From Diploscapter coronatus (Eukaryota; Nematoda; Chromadorea; Rhabditida; Rhabditidae): DNA of 64,000 bases. A program made the translations under genes and the position numbers. Shown piece after piece: positions 25,621 through 40,788 of the stretch; positions within the stretch are counted from its first letter, which is position 1; every line of letters begins with the position of its first letter. The notes under the pieces were generated by a model, which worked only from the letters and a program-made list of their open reading frames with translations, ran no database searches and had not been told where the DNA came from. The stretch is from contig OZ038422.1 in NCBI GenBank assembly GCA_964036155.1, forward strand, positions 40,881,201-40,945,200, given 5' to 3'.

Positions 25621-27477
25621 AAGTATGCGCTGAGAAATCCTAAAGGAACGTTCTAAATAATGAACCCTTCGGCCTTACCACTATTTACATACACGATAAT
25701 TTTTACGTCGGATAGGAAGCACATGAATGTTACTTTGAATTTTTGAGAATAGAACTCGGCTAATCGTGCTTGAATGAACCAAAATACCCCTTTCGCGTTA
25801 TGTGCTTAGAAAGAGCAACTGTAAAATTAAGCATTTTTTCTGAATAGACCTTGAGCAGTATACTTTTCTAATATAAGGAATGGATCCACACTAGAATAAG
25901 TTAAATTTTCTACCAGGAAAGCATTTAAAAAAACTTTCAGAGCATTTCCTACTTTATGTACGTAAATGGATCATGCTTCCAAATAATTACCCTGTTCTTT
26001 TTAGTGAGAGGATTGATCAAGGTAGTTTATGTACATATGCATGTAAAAAAGGGACAATTTTAGAAGAACAACACTACTATATCACCGACTAACAAACAAT
26101 TAGTCAAAGTTATTCAAGTTACACCTCATGATTCGAAGCAACTGAACGCGAATAATGTTTTATCATCATAAGCCAAAAAACTGATCTAAAATTATGGTCA
26201 AATGTGAGAATACGTTCTATATGTATAGGCAAGGTTTATACAGTTCTACGACTGTTCAGTTTCTCTTTGACTTGAATTGATTTATTCATTTTACTTTATC
26301 GATTCAAATGCATTCCGAAAATTTGTCTAATTTGTCAAATGCTCAATAAAAACATTGCTTATTCATTCTGTTCGAAGATAGCCGATATCAAAGTGTAGCA
26401 TCTTATCTTGTAAGATAAAATTAATATATTACTGATGTCAGAATACAGTTTACGTACACCAATTATTCTCTTAAAATCACCTTGTGGATATCTGAAAATT
26501 CGGACTAATTGTAATTGAAACAATACTACTACTTGCAAAGTATTAGCTTGAGTGAAGAAACTCCGTCGGAAAACGAGCTAGTTTTAAAAGTGAATGTCAG
26601 TAAAAACTAAAATCTTAGCAAAGTGATTTGAGTTTTGTTATGATTCAATAACAAATTAAAATTTCAATCGCTAATAAACAAGAGAAATGGGAAATTAGTT
26701 GTCAACAACTAAATACGTTTATGAAACTAAATAATTAAATCAATCATCTATGTCGAAAAATACCGGTAAAAATTATATGAATAAGTACAATTTTTCTTTA
26801 AAAAAAATCGTAGGAAAAGGCAACGTCGATGATAGAAGGTCGAATTCTTGCCGGTAATGACTCATTCTATACAAGAGGTCATGCTAGAATGAACTCTCCC
26901 TTCATACAGCCGTTTAGACTCATGCTAGTAGCATGAGCTTTAGTCTGACTTAAAAGTCCGTGTTAAAAGACTAAAAATACCACCACAGAAATTCATTCTT
27001 ATCCTTATTTATCGAAGCAAGTTCTTTCCCTTGAATATTTCTTTCGGCTTTAGATTGGTATTAATTTATGATCTATTTTAACTAGTCTAACTGCTTGGAA
27101 ATTTATAAAAATCAACAATTCCTTAATGAGATCTTATCAATAAATGTCAGTTTGACTTTTTAAGGATGTTTTTTTTTACAAAATAATGAGCGGCAGATGT
27201 TAATTATAATGGTTCAGCGATAGAAAAATTTCTGATAGAATGAGATATAAAAATTTGACAAATTATGAAGGATCGCTTTTTGATGATAGGATCAGTGCGA
27301 CAATCGTTCCACGGAAATATCAGAAAATGCTCAGAATTCGATGTTCACATATTACCGATATCATACCGTATCACGCTATTCTTCATAGTTGTAAGGAATT
27401 CATAAGAGACCTTGATACATATCTTATAGACAATGACAAAACTACTTTGTGCATGGAACTACTGTTCTAAAATTCAC

Positions 27478-27613
27478 ATGATGGGCAGGACTGTTAGCTG
27501 TGCAGCAAGATGGCTCACCGCAAGCTTTTCCAAAAATGCCACACTGCCCACATTGCACCACACATCACAATGAAAATCAGCTGCACCGCAAATAGCCCTG
27601 ATGATGAGTTATG
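27478..27613. mobile_element. MITE-like element inside copy B
   Basis: Duplicate of the element at 22980-23115, with the same terminal repeats (CTGTTAGCTGTGCAGC on the left, GCTGCACCGCAAATAGCCC on the right). It was carried along by the segmental duplication. Confidence 0.65.
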
Positions 27614-27919
27614 CACGATTTCACCATATAACCCTAATTTCGAAACCACATAATTTTTTGAGCTGACAAACAAATCTTAACGCAGGTGCAATTTTTAATT
27701 GCCTAAAAAGTTTATCTTCTAAGCGAGTACTATAAATACAAAGCTGATTGCCTAAGCAACGTCTTGCACTGTTAATCTCGATCCATTTCAATTTTTGCCA
27801 CTTCTGTTTCGAAAGTGCTACCCCTTCTAAATCGTACTGTATTGGGATCATTTTTCTCAAATTGTTACTCTACGGATTTATTATTGTCCATTGTAAAAAA
27901 CTTGACAGTCGCAGTGCCC

Positions 27920-28489
27920 TTCGCACAAGGGGGCGGTGCGAACAGCACGCTTCCCGCTCGCGTCGCGGCATGCATTGCGAATTAATTATTCAAACTGGAT
28001 TTCCACTTTCATTTATTTTTTTTCAACGTTTTCATCCGTAATTTTTTATAGTTATTCGGATAATTACCTTTAGGTGATCCAATGAACAGCCACTTTTCAC
28101 TTATTTTTCTCGTATTTTGCAGTGATTTTGTTGAAAATTATTTTTTAAATAGATTTTTGAATTTCTTCTTCAAAATTGTAATAATTATCGATAATTAGCA
28201 GATAATTAGAACATAATTACAGATACAGGTTTTAGTTTTCTGTTTATTTCGTGTTTTTCCGTGACTTTTTATCGTTTTTCTCGATAAAATGATTTCTTGA
28301 GCATAATTTCTCAGCAAAATTCTGTAATTATATCCCAATTATCGATAATTAACAAATAATTATAAAAATCACGAATGAAAACGTTGAAAAAATAACTGAA
28401 AGTGGAAATCCAGTTTGAATAATGAATTCGCAATGCATGCCGCGACGTGAGCGGGAAGCGTGCTGTTCGCACCGCCCCCTTGTGCGAAC
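27920..28489. mobile_element. Large foldback element with about 125 bp arms
   Basis: The left arm (about 27920-28045) and right arm (about 28362-28489) are nearly perfect reverse complements. They start with CGCACAAGGGGGCGGTGCGA and run through CAAACTGGATTTCCACTTTC to TTCAACGTTTTCAT. The roughly 320 bp spacer is AT-rich with repeated TTATCGATAATT words. No open frame of useful size, so non-autonomous. Copy A lacks it, so the insertion is specific to copy B and follows the duplication. Confidence 0.8.
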
Positions 28490-28604
28490 TAACAAAGAAT
28501 TGACCGGACGAACGCCGGACGAATGACAGTGTGCTAGCCGCCCGGCTTCCGAGCGGCTGCCGGGCGGCTATTGCACGGCGTTCGTCCGGTCAATTCTTTG
28601 TTAG
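28489..28604. mobile_element. GC-rich palindrome adjoining the foldback
   Basis: A perfect 29 bp terminal inverted repeat (CTAACAAAGAATTGACCGGA onward through CGAACGCCG) encloses a second, internal GC-rich hairpin (CCGCCCGGC / GCCGGGCGG). The composition contrasts strongly with the AT-rich surroundings. It abuts the right end of the larger foldback, so the two insertions are compound or nested. Confidence 0.8.
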
Positions 28605-28719
28605 TAATACAACGGATGACTTTTGTGAAGATAAATTAATTTTCACTTTACTTATTCTTACATACTATTCTGCATTGCTTTTTTAATAAACCTCGGTAAC
28701 GATTTACCATTTTAAAATT

Positions 28720-30600
28720 TTCAACATCAGATACATTACTTTACAAATTCATCGTTGTGTGAAAAACTGCCATACTTCGTCAAGATATATTTGGTGCAGG
28801 TTAGTTAAATAGTTTTATATCGATGTTATCTTCAAAAAACATTCATCTATAGGGCTTCAAATCCTGACCATTTTGTCTAGCATCTCATTAGTACCGATTT
28901 TTATTGGCATATTTATGATGTATCGGCTATTTCGAAAAAATGGAAAGTTTTCACAATTCGAAAAATTAATAGCTATCTTACTTATTCTAAATATACTCTT
29001 TCTTATCTGTTCATTGATAGATGTAAGTTTTATACTATTATTATTATTTTTGATGCAATTTTCAATATATGCATTAAAGCAGGATAATATTTTAGTTTTC
29101 GCTTACTATCTATAATCTAGCTTTGTACTTTTGCTGCCAAGATTATAACGCATTGGTGGTAAGATAATTTAAAATTTCAGCCACGTTTATCAATCAATAT
29201 TTATTTACAATTTAAGCAAATCGTTTAAAATATCATCTGCGTTGCTACAGAAAAAGTATCAACATTTTGTGAAATAGTATGGATCATATTATTGTAGTTT
29301 TCCACACATTATTTCGCCATAATGTCTCTGCTTTTCTGTTGCAACTTTTCCAAATAACTAAAATACCACTTGAAATTTATTTGACATATAAAGTTGACTT
29401 AATTCTAATATAGTTCAAATTTTGCATTGACAGCTGACAAATGAAATTGTAGGGAATATTGCTTAATTTATTTTCTACTCTTCGAAATACATGGTTAATG
29501 ATGGCCATAAGATTCGTTTCGACTGCAGCTACGATATATAGAGCTAGAGCATTTTCACTGTTAGAAATTCTTCCACATGCATATGTCAGTTTTGATACAA
29601 AATGACTCAATTTAGTAACCGTAACGAAAGAATAACTATGCTGTTTGCCATTATATTTTTGATATTGGCCGGATTTCATATTATTTTTGGCTGTATTCCC
29701 CAACTAATTAGTTTTGCAATTTACTGGTTGAACGCTTATCAAATCGTTGATATTGTTGGTATACGACGATATGTAATGACTCTTTATCAATGGAATGTAA
29801 GTTAAACGAATATTATCAAAATAGAAATTATTAATGTCAATTATATAGGTAATTTTTAGAATCTTTACGAAACAATAGTTCCGGCCATAGCAAGCTGTAC
29901 TCAGATGATAATTAGCATTGCTGCATTTATTTATCTAAAGCGGTGTTTTAATTCGTATGGCAATCTGAGCCCAAGTGCAAGAAATTGTGAACGACGCTTA
30001 AATCAATGCCTAATGGCGTATGTAAGTTAGCCCGGCCAATGTTGCAACATATTATGCTAAAAATTAATACGTATAACGTTTAGATTTTATGCGAAGTGAT
30101 AACAAACAATTTAAGTATTATTAACCTATATCCTATTTTTTGTTCTGGCTCGGCAAGTTTAAGTAGGACGTTTTCTTAATCTTTTAACTTCGATGTCTTA
30201 AACATCCTGTGCAAAATGAATTACCTATTCGTTGTAATAATTTTTCCATACGTAATGAGTCTATTAAGAGGACGAATCTGTGTAAATAATTGATTTCTCA
30301 AACCTGGTTAGTACATCAAATTACACATTCGTTTATATTTATAACCAATCTCTGGTTGAAAATTCCGAGATTCGTTACAGCGAGTACGAAATGACCTATT
30401 CAAAAACAATTTTAATGATATTTATAATTCCTAAGCTAGTTTATCCCCTTGTATAAGTCATAACATAAATGAACTAGTTTCATAGCTTCAAAGTTAGAAG
30501 TTTGAGAGAACTTACCAGAATATTTTAGATATATGTTTGGGCGATGGATCTTTGTTAAGCAATGTGATAATTTATATAGAAGTAAGCATTATTAATAGAT
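28720..30600 (+). pseudogene. Receptor copy B, 5'-disrupted pseudogene
   Basis: Homologue of the receptor at 23517-25620. Exon 1 is absent, replaced by the palindromic insertion, and its donor GT reads AT. The exon 2 acceptor AG has become AA and exon 2 carries an in-frame TGA. The acceptor of the last exon is also lost (AACTAG to AACAAA). Exons equivalent to 3-8 (exon 3 at 28853-29022) remain open with intact splice phases, including the 56-nt intron. So either inactivation was recent, or a truncated product is made from another start. Many exonic codons differ from copy A. Confidence 0.7.
29241..29345. repeat. Inverted repeat in receptor intron, copy B
   Basis: Counterpart of 24180-24282, with arms GTTGCTACAGAAAAAGTATC and (reversed) TGCTTTTCTGTTGCAAC. 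It moved with the duplication. Confidence 0.6.
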
Positions 30601-31895
30601 TTTCATATTAACAAAATAAATGGAAAGGCCTGTTTTACCAACATATATCCTGAAAATACGCGCTGAGAAATCTAAAGGAACGTTCTAAATAATGAACCCT
30701 TCGGCCTTACCACTATTTACATACACGATAATTTTTACGTCGGATAGGAAGCACATGAATGTTACTTTGAATTTTTGAGAATAGAACTCGGCTAATCGTG
30801 CTTGAATGAACCAAAATACCCCTTTCGCGTTATGTGCTTAGAAAGAGCAACTGTAAAATTAAGCATTTTTTCTGAATAGACCTTGAGCAGTACACTTTTC
30901 TAACATAAGAAATGGGCCCACACTAGAATAAATTCAATTTTCTACCGAGAAAGCATTAACAAACTTTCAGGGAATTTTTAGCATTATTTCCCTATATGGA
31001 CCATGCCTTCAAATAATTCCCCTGCTTTTCTTAGTGGAAGGATTGATCAAGGTAGTTTATGTACATATGCATGTAAAAAAGGGACAATTTTAGAAGAACA
31101 ACACTACCATATCACCGACTAATAAAGAATCAGTCAAAGTTATTCAAGTTACACCTCATCGTCCGGAGCAACTGCACTCGATTAGTATTTTCTCATCACA
31201 GCCCACAAGATTGGTCTGAAATTATGGTAAAATGTGAAAAGATGTTCTATATGTATAGGCAAAGTTTATACAACTCACGACTGCTTAGTTTTTTTTACTT
31301 GAATTGATCTATTCATTTTACTTTTTTAATTTAAATACTTCCGAAAATTTGTCGAATGTTCAATAAAAACATTGTTTATTCATTCTGTTCGAAGATAGCT
31401 AATATCAAAATGTAGCATCTTGTCTTGTAAGATAAAATTCATACATTACTGATGTCAGAATACAGTCTACGTACACCAATTATCCTATTAAAACTACCTT
31501 GTGGATATCTAAAAATCCGGACTAATTGTAATTGAAACAGTACTACTAGTTACAAAGTATTAATTTGAGTGGATAAACTCCATCGAAAAACAAGCTAGTT
31601 TTAAAAGTGAATGTCAGTAAAAACTAAAATCTTAGCAAAGTGATTTGAGTTTTGTTATGATTCAATAGCAAATTAAAATTTCAATCGCTAATAAACAAGG
31701 GAAATAAGAAATTAGTCGTCGACAAATGGGTACGCTTATGAAATGAAATAATTAGATCAATCATCTATGTCGAAAAATACCGGTAAAAATTATATGAATA
31801 AGTTTTTTTTTTAATTATAGAAAAGGGCAATGTCAATGATGCAAGGTCAAATTCTTGCCAATAATGAACTCATTCTATGCAAGAAATTATGCTAG

Positions 31896-32537
31896 TCAAT
31901 TATTTAGGGTAATTTTTACCCGCGAAAAAAATAATTTTTCATCTCAACCACTTGCAAAATCATTCATTTTTCCTATTCGTTTTTTCTCGATTTTTTCTCT
32001 AAAATCTTTTCAAAAATCCAAATTTGCCGACATTTTTCCCGTTTTCCTCCGATTTGTGTGCATTTGCTCGTCGAAAATGCGTCAATAAGACTTTAAGGCG
32101 TACAACACGCGTGGGGCTAACAACAAATCCGCCGATTCCGATTATTGGTCCGGATTTTTAAATTTTTTTTTTTTTCTTTGAATTTATTGATGTTTTAAAA
32201 TTCTAAATGCATACACCACTCCACCAATAAATTTAAAAGTTCACCAAGAATTTGAGAAAGGGAAAACTTGGCGATTTTTTAAAGTCGTTCGGTTTATTTA
32301 TTATTTTTTCTTTATTTTTGTTTGCCTGGAAAGATGATCAACTACTTTCCTTCTCTCCTACTTTATTCACTTTTTTACCCCACTAGTAAAAATTTAATTG
32401 AATCAAATTCCCAAGCAGTGGCTTTTGAATGAATGGTGGACTTTCGAAGGCGCCAATTTTTATTTGTTCAACTTTTTTTATTTATTTATATATTTTTAAA
32501 AATAATTTCAGGAGCGATCGAAATCGACCTGTCCGCT
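31896..32537. promoter_or_regulatory. 5' flank of the KH-domain gene
   Basis: No coding exon is convincing. A TTTCAG acceptor at 32506-32511 with 26 bases before the ATG at 32538 suggests trans-splicing or a short 5' UTR exon further up. Confidence 0.45.
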
Positions 32538-35002
32538 ATGTACGGTTCCGGCAACGGCAATATGGCCCAGTACGGGGTGGGTTTTGGAAAAAAAAATCCA
32601 AGTTTTCATAAAATTCATATTTTTCAACTTCCAGAAATTCTCAAAAAATATTTTGTGTTATTTTTCAAAAAATTCAAAATAATTTCAGGCTCACACCCAA
32701 GGCGGTCACCAGGGTTATGGCAATCAGGTATGGGATTTTAAAATTTAAGACTCTGAAAATTAAAATAAGAAATTTCAGGGCATGTACCAGGGCGGACAGC
32801 AAGGCATGAACCCGAACTACGGCTACGAGGGCGGTCCCCCTCCACCCATGATCCAGAGCCCGCTGGACGCCGAGATACAGGTACATTTGGATATAAAATG
32901 CGCAAAATCCCAAATTTTTTAAACTCGACCATCCTCAAGTCACCTAATAAAAACCATTTTCAAAATATTGAACTTGAAAGAAACATTTTCACAAGATTTA
33001 TATACTTCAAGAGGTCTAATTGTTGGCTTTATATTCAAGATGCTGAACTTGAACAAAAAGTTACGAAAAAATAAAAATATGAAACTTAAAAATGATAATA
33101 ATAAATTTAAAACTTTTCAGGTGGTGCTCGCCGAAATCCATCAGGAGATCGCGGTTTTGGATCAGTCCGAGGAGTGGGCGAATGCGCTCAAGAACGGCAG
33201 ACGCCTGCTTTTGACTGGTGGGATGTTTTGGAAATTTCTGAAACTCGGGAATTAAAAATATTTATGGAACATAGAAAAACTCCGAAAGTTCGCGAACTTT
33301 AATTCTTTCTGGACTTTCAGAATAAATTTCTGAAGCTCCTAAACTTTTATTTTTTCCAGAAGCGGACCGTCTGGAGCACAACATCGACCCCGAGTGGCTC
33401 GAGGTCGACATCAACAAGCCCGTCAAATTGGTGAAGAAGGTCCTCATCCCCAACTTCCGTCATCCTGGGGTCGGTTTTTAAAAATATTTTACAGAAAAGT
33501 TACAGGAATATGTATTTTTTTTAAAGAATTGACAAAAAGAAAGTAATATTTTCACCAAAACAAGGAAAATTCAGTTCAACTTCGTCGGAAAGATTATCGG
33601 GCCGAACGGCGCGAGCCTGCAATTGCTGGCCAAAACGCACAAGTGCCGCATTTTCGTGCTCGGCAGGGGATCGACGAAGGACAGAATGAGAGAAGCGACG
33701 ATGTTGGCCAGGTTGGGAAATATTTTCTAAATAAAAAGAATATAACGATCTTCAATATTTTCAGTGGCGACCCCATGTACGCGCACTTCGCCGGTCCGCT
33801 TCACGTCAAGGTATTTTTTTGAAAAATGAAAATGAAAACATGGAAATTTCAGATCGAGACCATCGCGCCGGCCCACATCGCCTATCAGAGAGTGGCTAAC
33901 GTTTTGGCCGAGCTCAACACCATTCTGCAGCCGGTAAGAATAATTAAAAAAACATAATTAAAATAAAATCACAGAATGAGTTAAAAATAATATTTTCAGA
34001 TCCGCGTGGACACTACTCCCGGCGCCAACCAGGACGGGGCCAAGATCGAGGGCGGAGAGGAGGCCACTGAAGGTAGGGTTACATAAAAATAAAGAAAACA
34101 ATGAAAGCGAAAATAAATGAATAATTTTAAATTTAAGAAAATTCAGACAACCAGACGGCGACGGCAGCGCCCGGCTCTGTGGGCCCGAAGGTCCCGACTT
34201 CTGGAATTGGAGCCGAGGGTAAGACAAACATGATGGCTTCGTATGGACCGCCTTCTGGGGGTGCGATAGTCAAAAAATAAATAAAATCGAGGTTAAGTGA
34301 GCATTTCGAGGCTATGAAAAGTATACGTTTGGTTGAACTGAATTTTGATTTGAAAAGACAAGCTTAAACAGGATTAAAAATTCGAAGTAAATAATCGAAA
34401 AATTAAAAGACGAATAATTTCAGGCGAAACTCGTTCGAGCGGCGGCCAGGTGGGAAGAATTTTAATTAAAATGAAATAGAAACTTTGAGAAAATTAAGAA
34501 TTAATTTTTAAAAAATCAAATTTCAGCGCGGTTCTGGCGGGAGCTACGGCAATCGCTCGGGAGGCGGCGGCCAGTCTGCCGGAGGCTACCAGAGCCGATC
34601 GGGCGGTGGACAGCGGCCCGGAGGCGGCTACAACAGAGGAGGGTAAGAAAATCGTGCTCTAATCCGAAAATGAAGTGCTCAAATGCTAAAATGAGTTTTT
34701 ATGAGTTTCTGTAGAAAACATGGCCTTACAAACCTTATTCTCTGAAAATAGTGAGGGAAAGCGAGAGATAAAGATAGTTCTTTTTCACTGCGCACAGTTA
34801 TGGATGAATGCAGGACGTCTCCAAAGGATAAGGTTTTGTAGGGTCGCGAAAAAGAATAAAAATGTTTCGAACTTTTATAACAAACATTTGTTAAGCTTTA
34901 TTTTTTCTTTAGAATAGTTATATTTTGCTCTGGAAATTCTTCTAAAAGATTTAAAAAATGAAAATATTGATTTTCAGATACAACAGACACGCCCCCTACT
35001 AA
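32538..35002 (+). CDS. STAR-family KH RNA-binding protein, RGG tail
   Basis: Predicted RNA-binding regulator of splicing or translation, related to Sam68/Quaking. It begins with a Gly/Gln/Asn-rich segment (MYGSGNGNMAQYG, GGQQGMNPNYGYEGGPPPP). A QUA1-like helix (EIQVVLAEIHQEI) and a KH domain at about residues 115-220 follow. The KH domain includes FNFVGKIIGPNGASLQLLA (GxxG loop GPNG), the STAR-type extended loop with GDPMYAHFAGPLHV and a QUA2-like end. The C-terminus is rich in RGG/SGG repeats (RGSGGSYGNRSGGGGQ) and ends GYNRHAPY. It resembles Sam68-like more than GLD-1/ASD-2-like proteins because of the RGG tail, but the orthologue is not named. A possible alternative 3' end is described at 34200-34290. 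An upstream ATG at 32433 is in frame but would read through intron-like sequence. Confidence 0.85.
34200..34290 (+). other. Possible alternative terminal exon of the KH gene
   Basis: If the donor at about 34219 is not used, the frame continues for 20 more residues (KTNMMASYGPPSGGAIVKK) to a TAA at about 34278. AATAAA overlaps it (AAATAAATAAAATCG). The result would be a KH protein lacking the RGG tail. Confidence 0.4.
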
Positions 35003-36626
35003 TTCAAAAACCGTGCGGCTTCGTTTCAAAAACCCCGTCCTGATATTGTGCTTCTCTCCTATATCCCCTATAAATGGTCTGGGGTACGGTACGCTTGTTT
35101 ATTTTATTTTCTTGTTTTCTGGGGTAAATAGGCTCGAAAATAATTTTTTTTTTCTATTTTCCATCTAGCCTAGCTACCCCATGTTTTTCCTATAAAATTT
35201 CTATTAAAATCATCTAATTATCAGCGAGAAATTTTAGGTTTAAACAAAATGAAAAAAATAAATAAAAATCTACAAAAAAAAAGTCGATATCTATCCAATC
35301 TTCTTCAACCTAAATGTTTCTTTGTTTCTTTTGTTTTTTTTTCGCAAGAAAAATGTGTTTTTATCAAGAATTTTAAACGAAGCTGGTGGTGGATTTGTAA
35401 GAATTATTACTTTTTAATTTGAAAAATTAGATAATTTTTTACAAGTCTGATTTGAGGAGGTAAGATGCGACGGGAGATTTCTTTACTGAGATCTCGATGA
35501 TTTGTCCCAAAATTTGATACAATTGAAACAATTCTTATAAAATAAGCCGAAAAATAAACAAAAATACCGCATAAAATAATTGTTTCAGTTCAAATTGAGC
35601 TTTTTCAACCAGAAAAATATTTGGGTTTCACGCAAATTTGGAAGAAAAATTCAACGAGAAAAATTGAAACCTCCAAATTTGCTGTGAAATTGTTTCTTTT
35701 TTATCGTTTTTATCAAGATAAATTATAACTATTCACAGAAACTTTCTGTAGCTTAAATAATTTTTATCTAATTATCCATAATCATACCGTGAACATTGTT
35801 GCTAAATAAATAAATGTTAAAAATCCAAACGAAATGTTAAATTAAATTTTAAATTTGAATGAAATCACATTCAGACGTAGCAGAGGTATGCAACCTTAAT
35901 TACCTAATTATAAAATAGGTTTTGGTTGGGTAAGTCTAATCATATAAATAAATTGAATGGAAAATAATGAAGTTAAAATCGATAAAAATAAAAAGATAAG
36001 TCTTTGAAAGGTGATTTTTGTAGTGTCGTTATTCTGGATGAGCTACAGTAATCTGGTGATCCACACTATGCCAAATTTCATGATCTTAATTCTACCAAAT
36101 CAACCAAATCAGGTCAGAATTTGAATTTTGAAAGATTGTCTCCGAAAAATTGGAGCTTTAAAAATGATGATACCAAAACCTTATCAATGCTACGAGTTTT
36201 CCTGGTTCTTATATTTCTTGTTTGTTCAGACATTTTCTCGTCCTCTTAGAGCTTTTCTCCCTTATCATTTTATCAACTCTTTCTTTCCCTCATCGGACAA
36301 TTTGAACCTTTTCCAAAATCGATATCGGCGCAAGGGTAAATTTCAGTCCCGCCGAAACAGCGTCATTTTTCATACTTAGCTATCAATTTGATGATTTCCT
36401 AATAATTTGTCGCTGAACTTATCATTTTTATTATTCCCTTTTCTTCTGAGTCATTCTCTATTTGAATATCGATTATTCATAGATCGCCGTCAAAAATAGG
36501 CAAGGTTAGTCGAAAATTTGCCCCAGAAAAGGCAATTGATAAAAGTCGACTAAAATATTCCATAGAGATTTCTAAAAATCCAAATTTCACCTAATTTTTT
36601 TGTTATTAATTGCCACTCAAAAAACT
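35003..36626. other. Intergenic region without a gene
   Basis: The KH gene 3' UTR probably occupies the first few hundred bases. The rest is AT-rich with no splice-supported frame. The plus-strand frame at 36128-36379 has no homology that I recognise. Confidence 0.45.
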
Positions 36627-40142
<3,516 letters not shown>

Positions 40143-40788
40143 ACAAATTCGTACCTTGTAATTTCGGCCCATAAATTTTACAATTCCTCTACCACTTTTC
40201 CTTTTTCTCGATATCTGTCAAAAAGACTAATAAAATTAGGTCGAAACTGCAATCAGTGAATTTCTCGAAACGGGACTAACTCCAAGGATGCTGTAAATAT
40301 AGACCCATAAAACGAACATCTAAAATCGATAACTTGTCAGATAATATAAAGTGTAAAATTTGATAATAAAGACTACACAGGATATAGAAAAAGATTAAAT
40401 GTAGAATTGGCATGAAAAAATTAGAATAGCTACAGTAACTCCTTCCCTTTTCCATATCTTTTTTTCCTCGTTTCTTTCCCTATGCTTCGAAACCCCTCGC
40501 TCGATATTTACACTCACTATTTATTTTGCCATGTTGCAAAGAAGTCTCCTTTGCGCGTTTCCTTTGGCACTTCTTTTTCTTAATTGGGCAATTATCGCTA
40601 ACTACCTTCTTCTAATTGACCAATTACTTCCCTTTGAATTGCCTTCTAATTAAAATCGGAAATGGTTAAAATTCTTGATTTCATCGATTTTTCGTCGAGT
40701 TGTTTCGTTAGATGACGTGTTTTTATTTTTGAAATTTCGTGATTTTAAGCTTGTTTCAATTTCAAACTTTTCAGATTTCAGGAGAGCC
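40143..40788. other. Intergenic: kinase 3' UTR and KDEL receptor 5' flank
   Basis: AATAAA near 40211. A CT-rich segment lies near 40440-40500. The acceptor TTTCAG at 40775-40780 precedes the KDEL receptor ATG by eight bases. Confidence 0.5.

Larger units (their letters stand above)
22425..26893 (+). repeat. Tandem duplication, copy A (receptor intact)
   Basis: This roughly 4.5 kb unit is repeated head to tail at 26915-31895. Both begin with a CTAAAAATACYACCACAGAA block followed by TTCTTTCCCTTGAATATTTC, and both end with GAAAAATACCGGTAAAAAT then CTCATTCTATRCAAGA. Divergence is very uneven: receptor exons differ at many codons while several non-coding blocks are identical over more than 200 bp. 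Copy A contains the open receptor gene at 23517-25620. Confidence 0.85.
26915..31895 (+). repeat. Tandem duplication, copy B (receptor broken)
   Basis: Second copy of the 22425-26893 unit. It is longer because a compound palindromic insertion (about 27900-28610) replaces the segment holding receptor exon 1. Blocks such as 30172-30396 and 30686-30893 are identical or almost identical to 25128-25352 and 25650-25858 in copy A. Confidence 0.85.

Noticed and set aside
22744..27470. Paired ORFs at 22744-22950 and 27240-27470 (YEGSLFDDRISATIVPRK) present in both duplicates
   Set aside because: The pair exists because the whole segment is duplicated. Several differences change amino acids and the 3' ends are frame-shifted relative to each other. 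No splice context ties the ORF to the receptor, so it was not called a gene.
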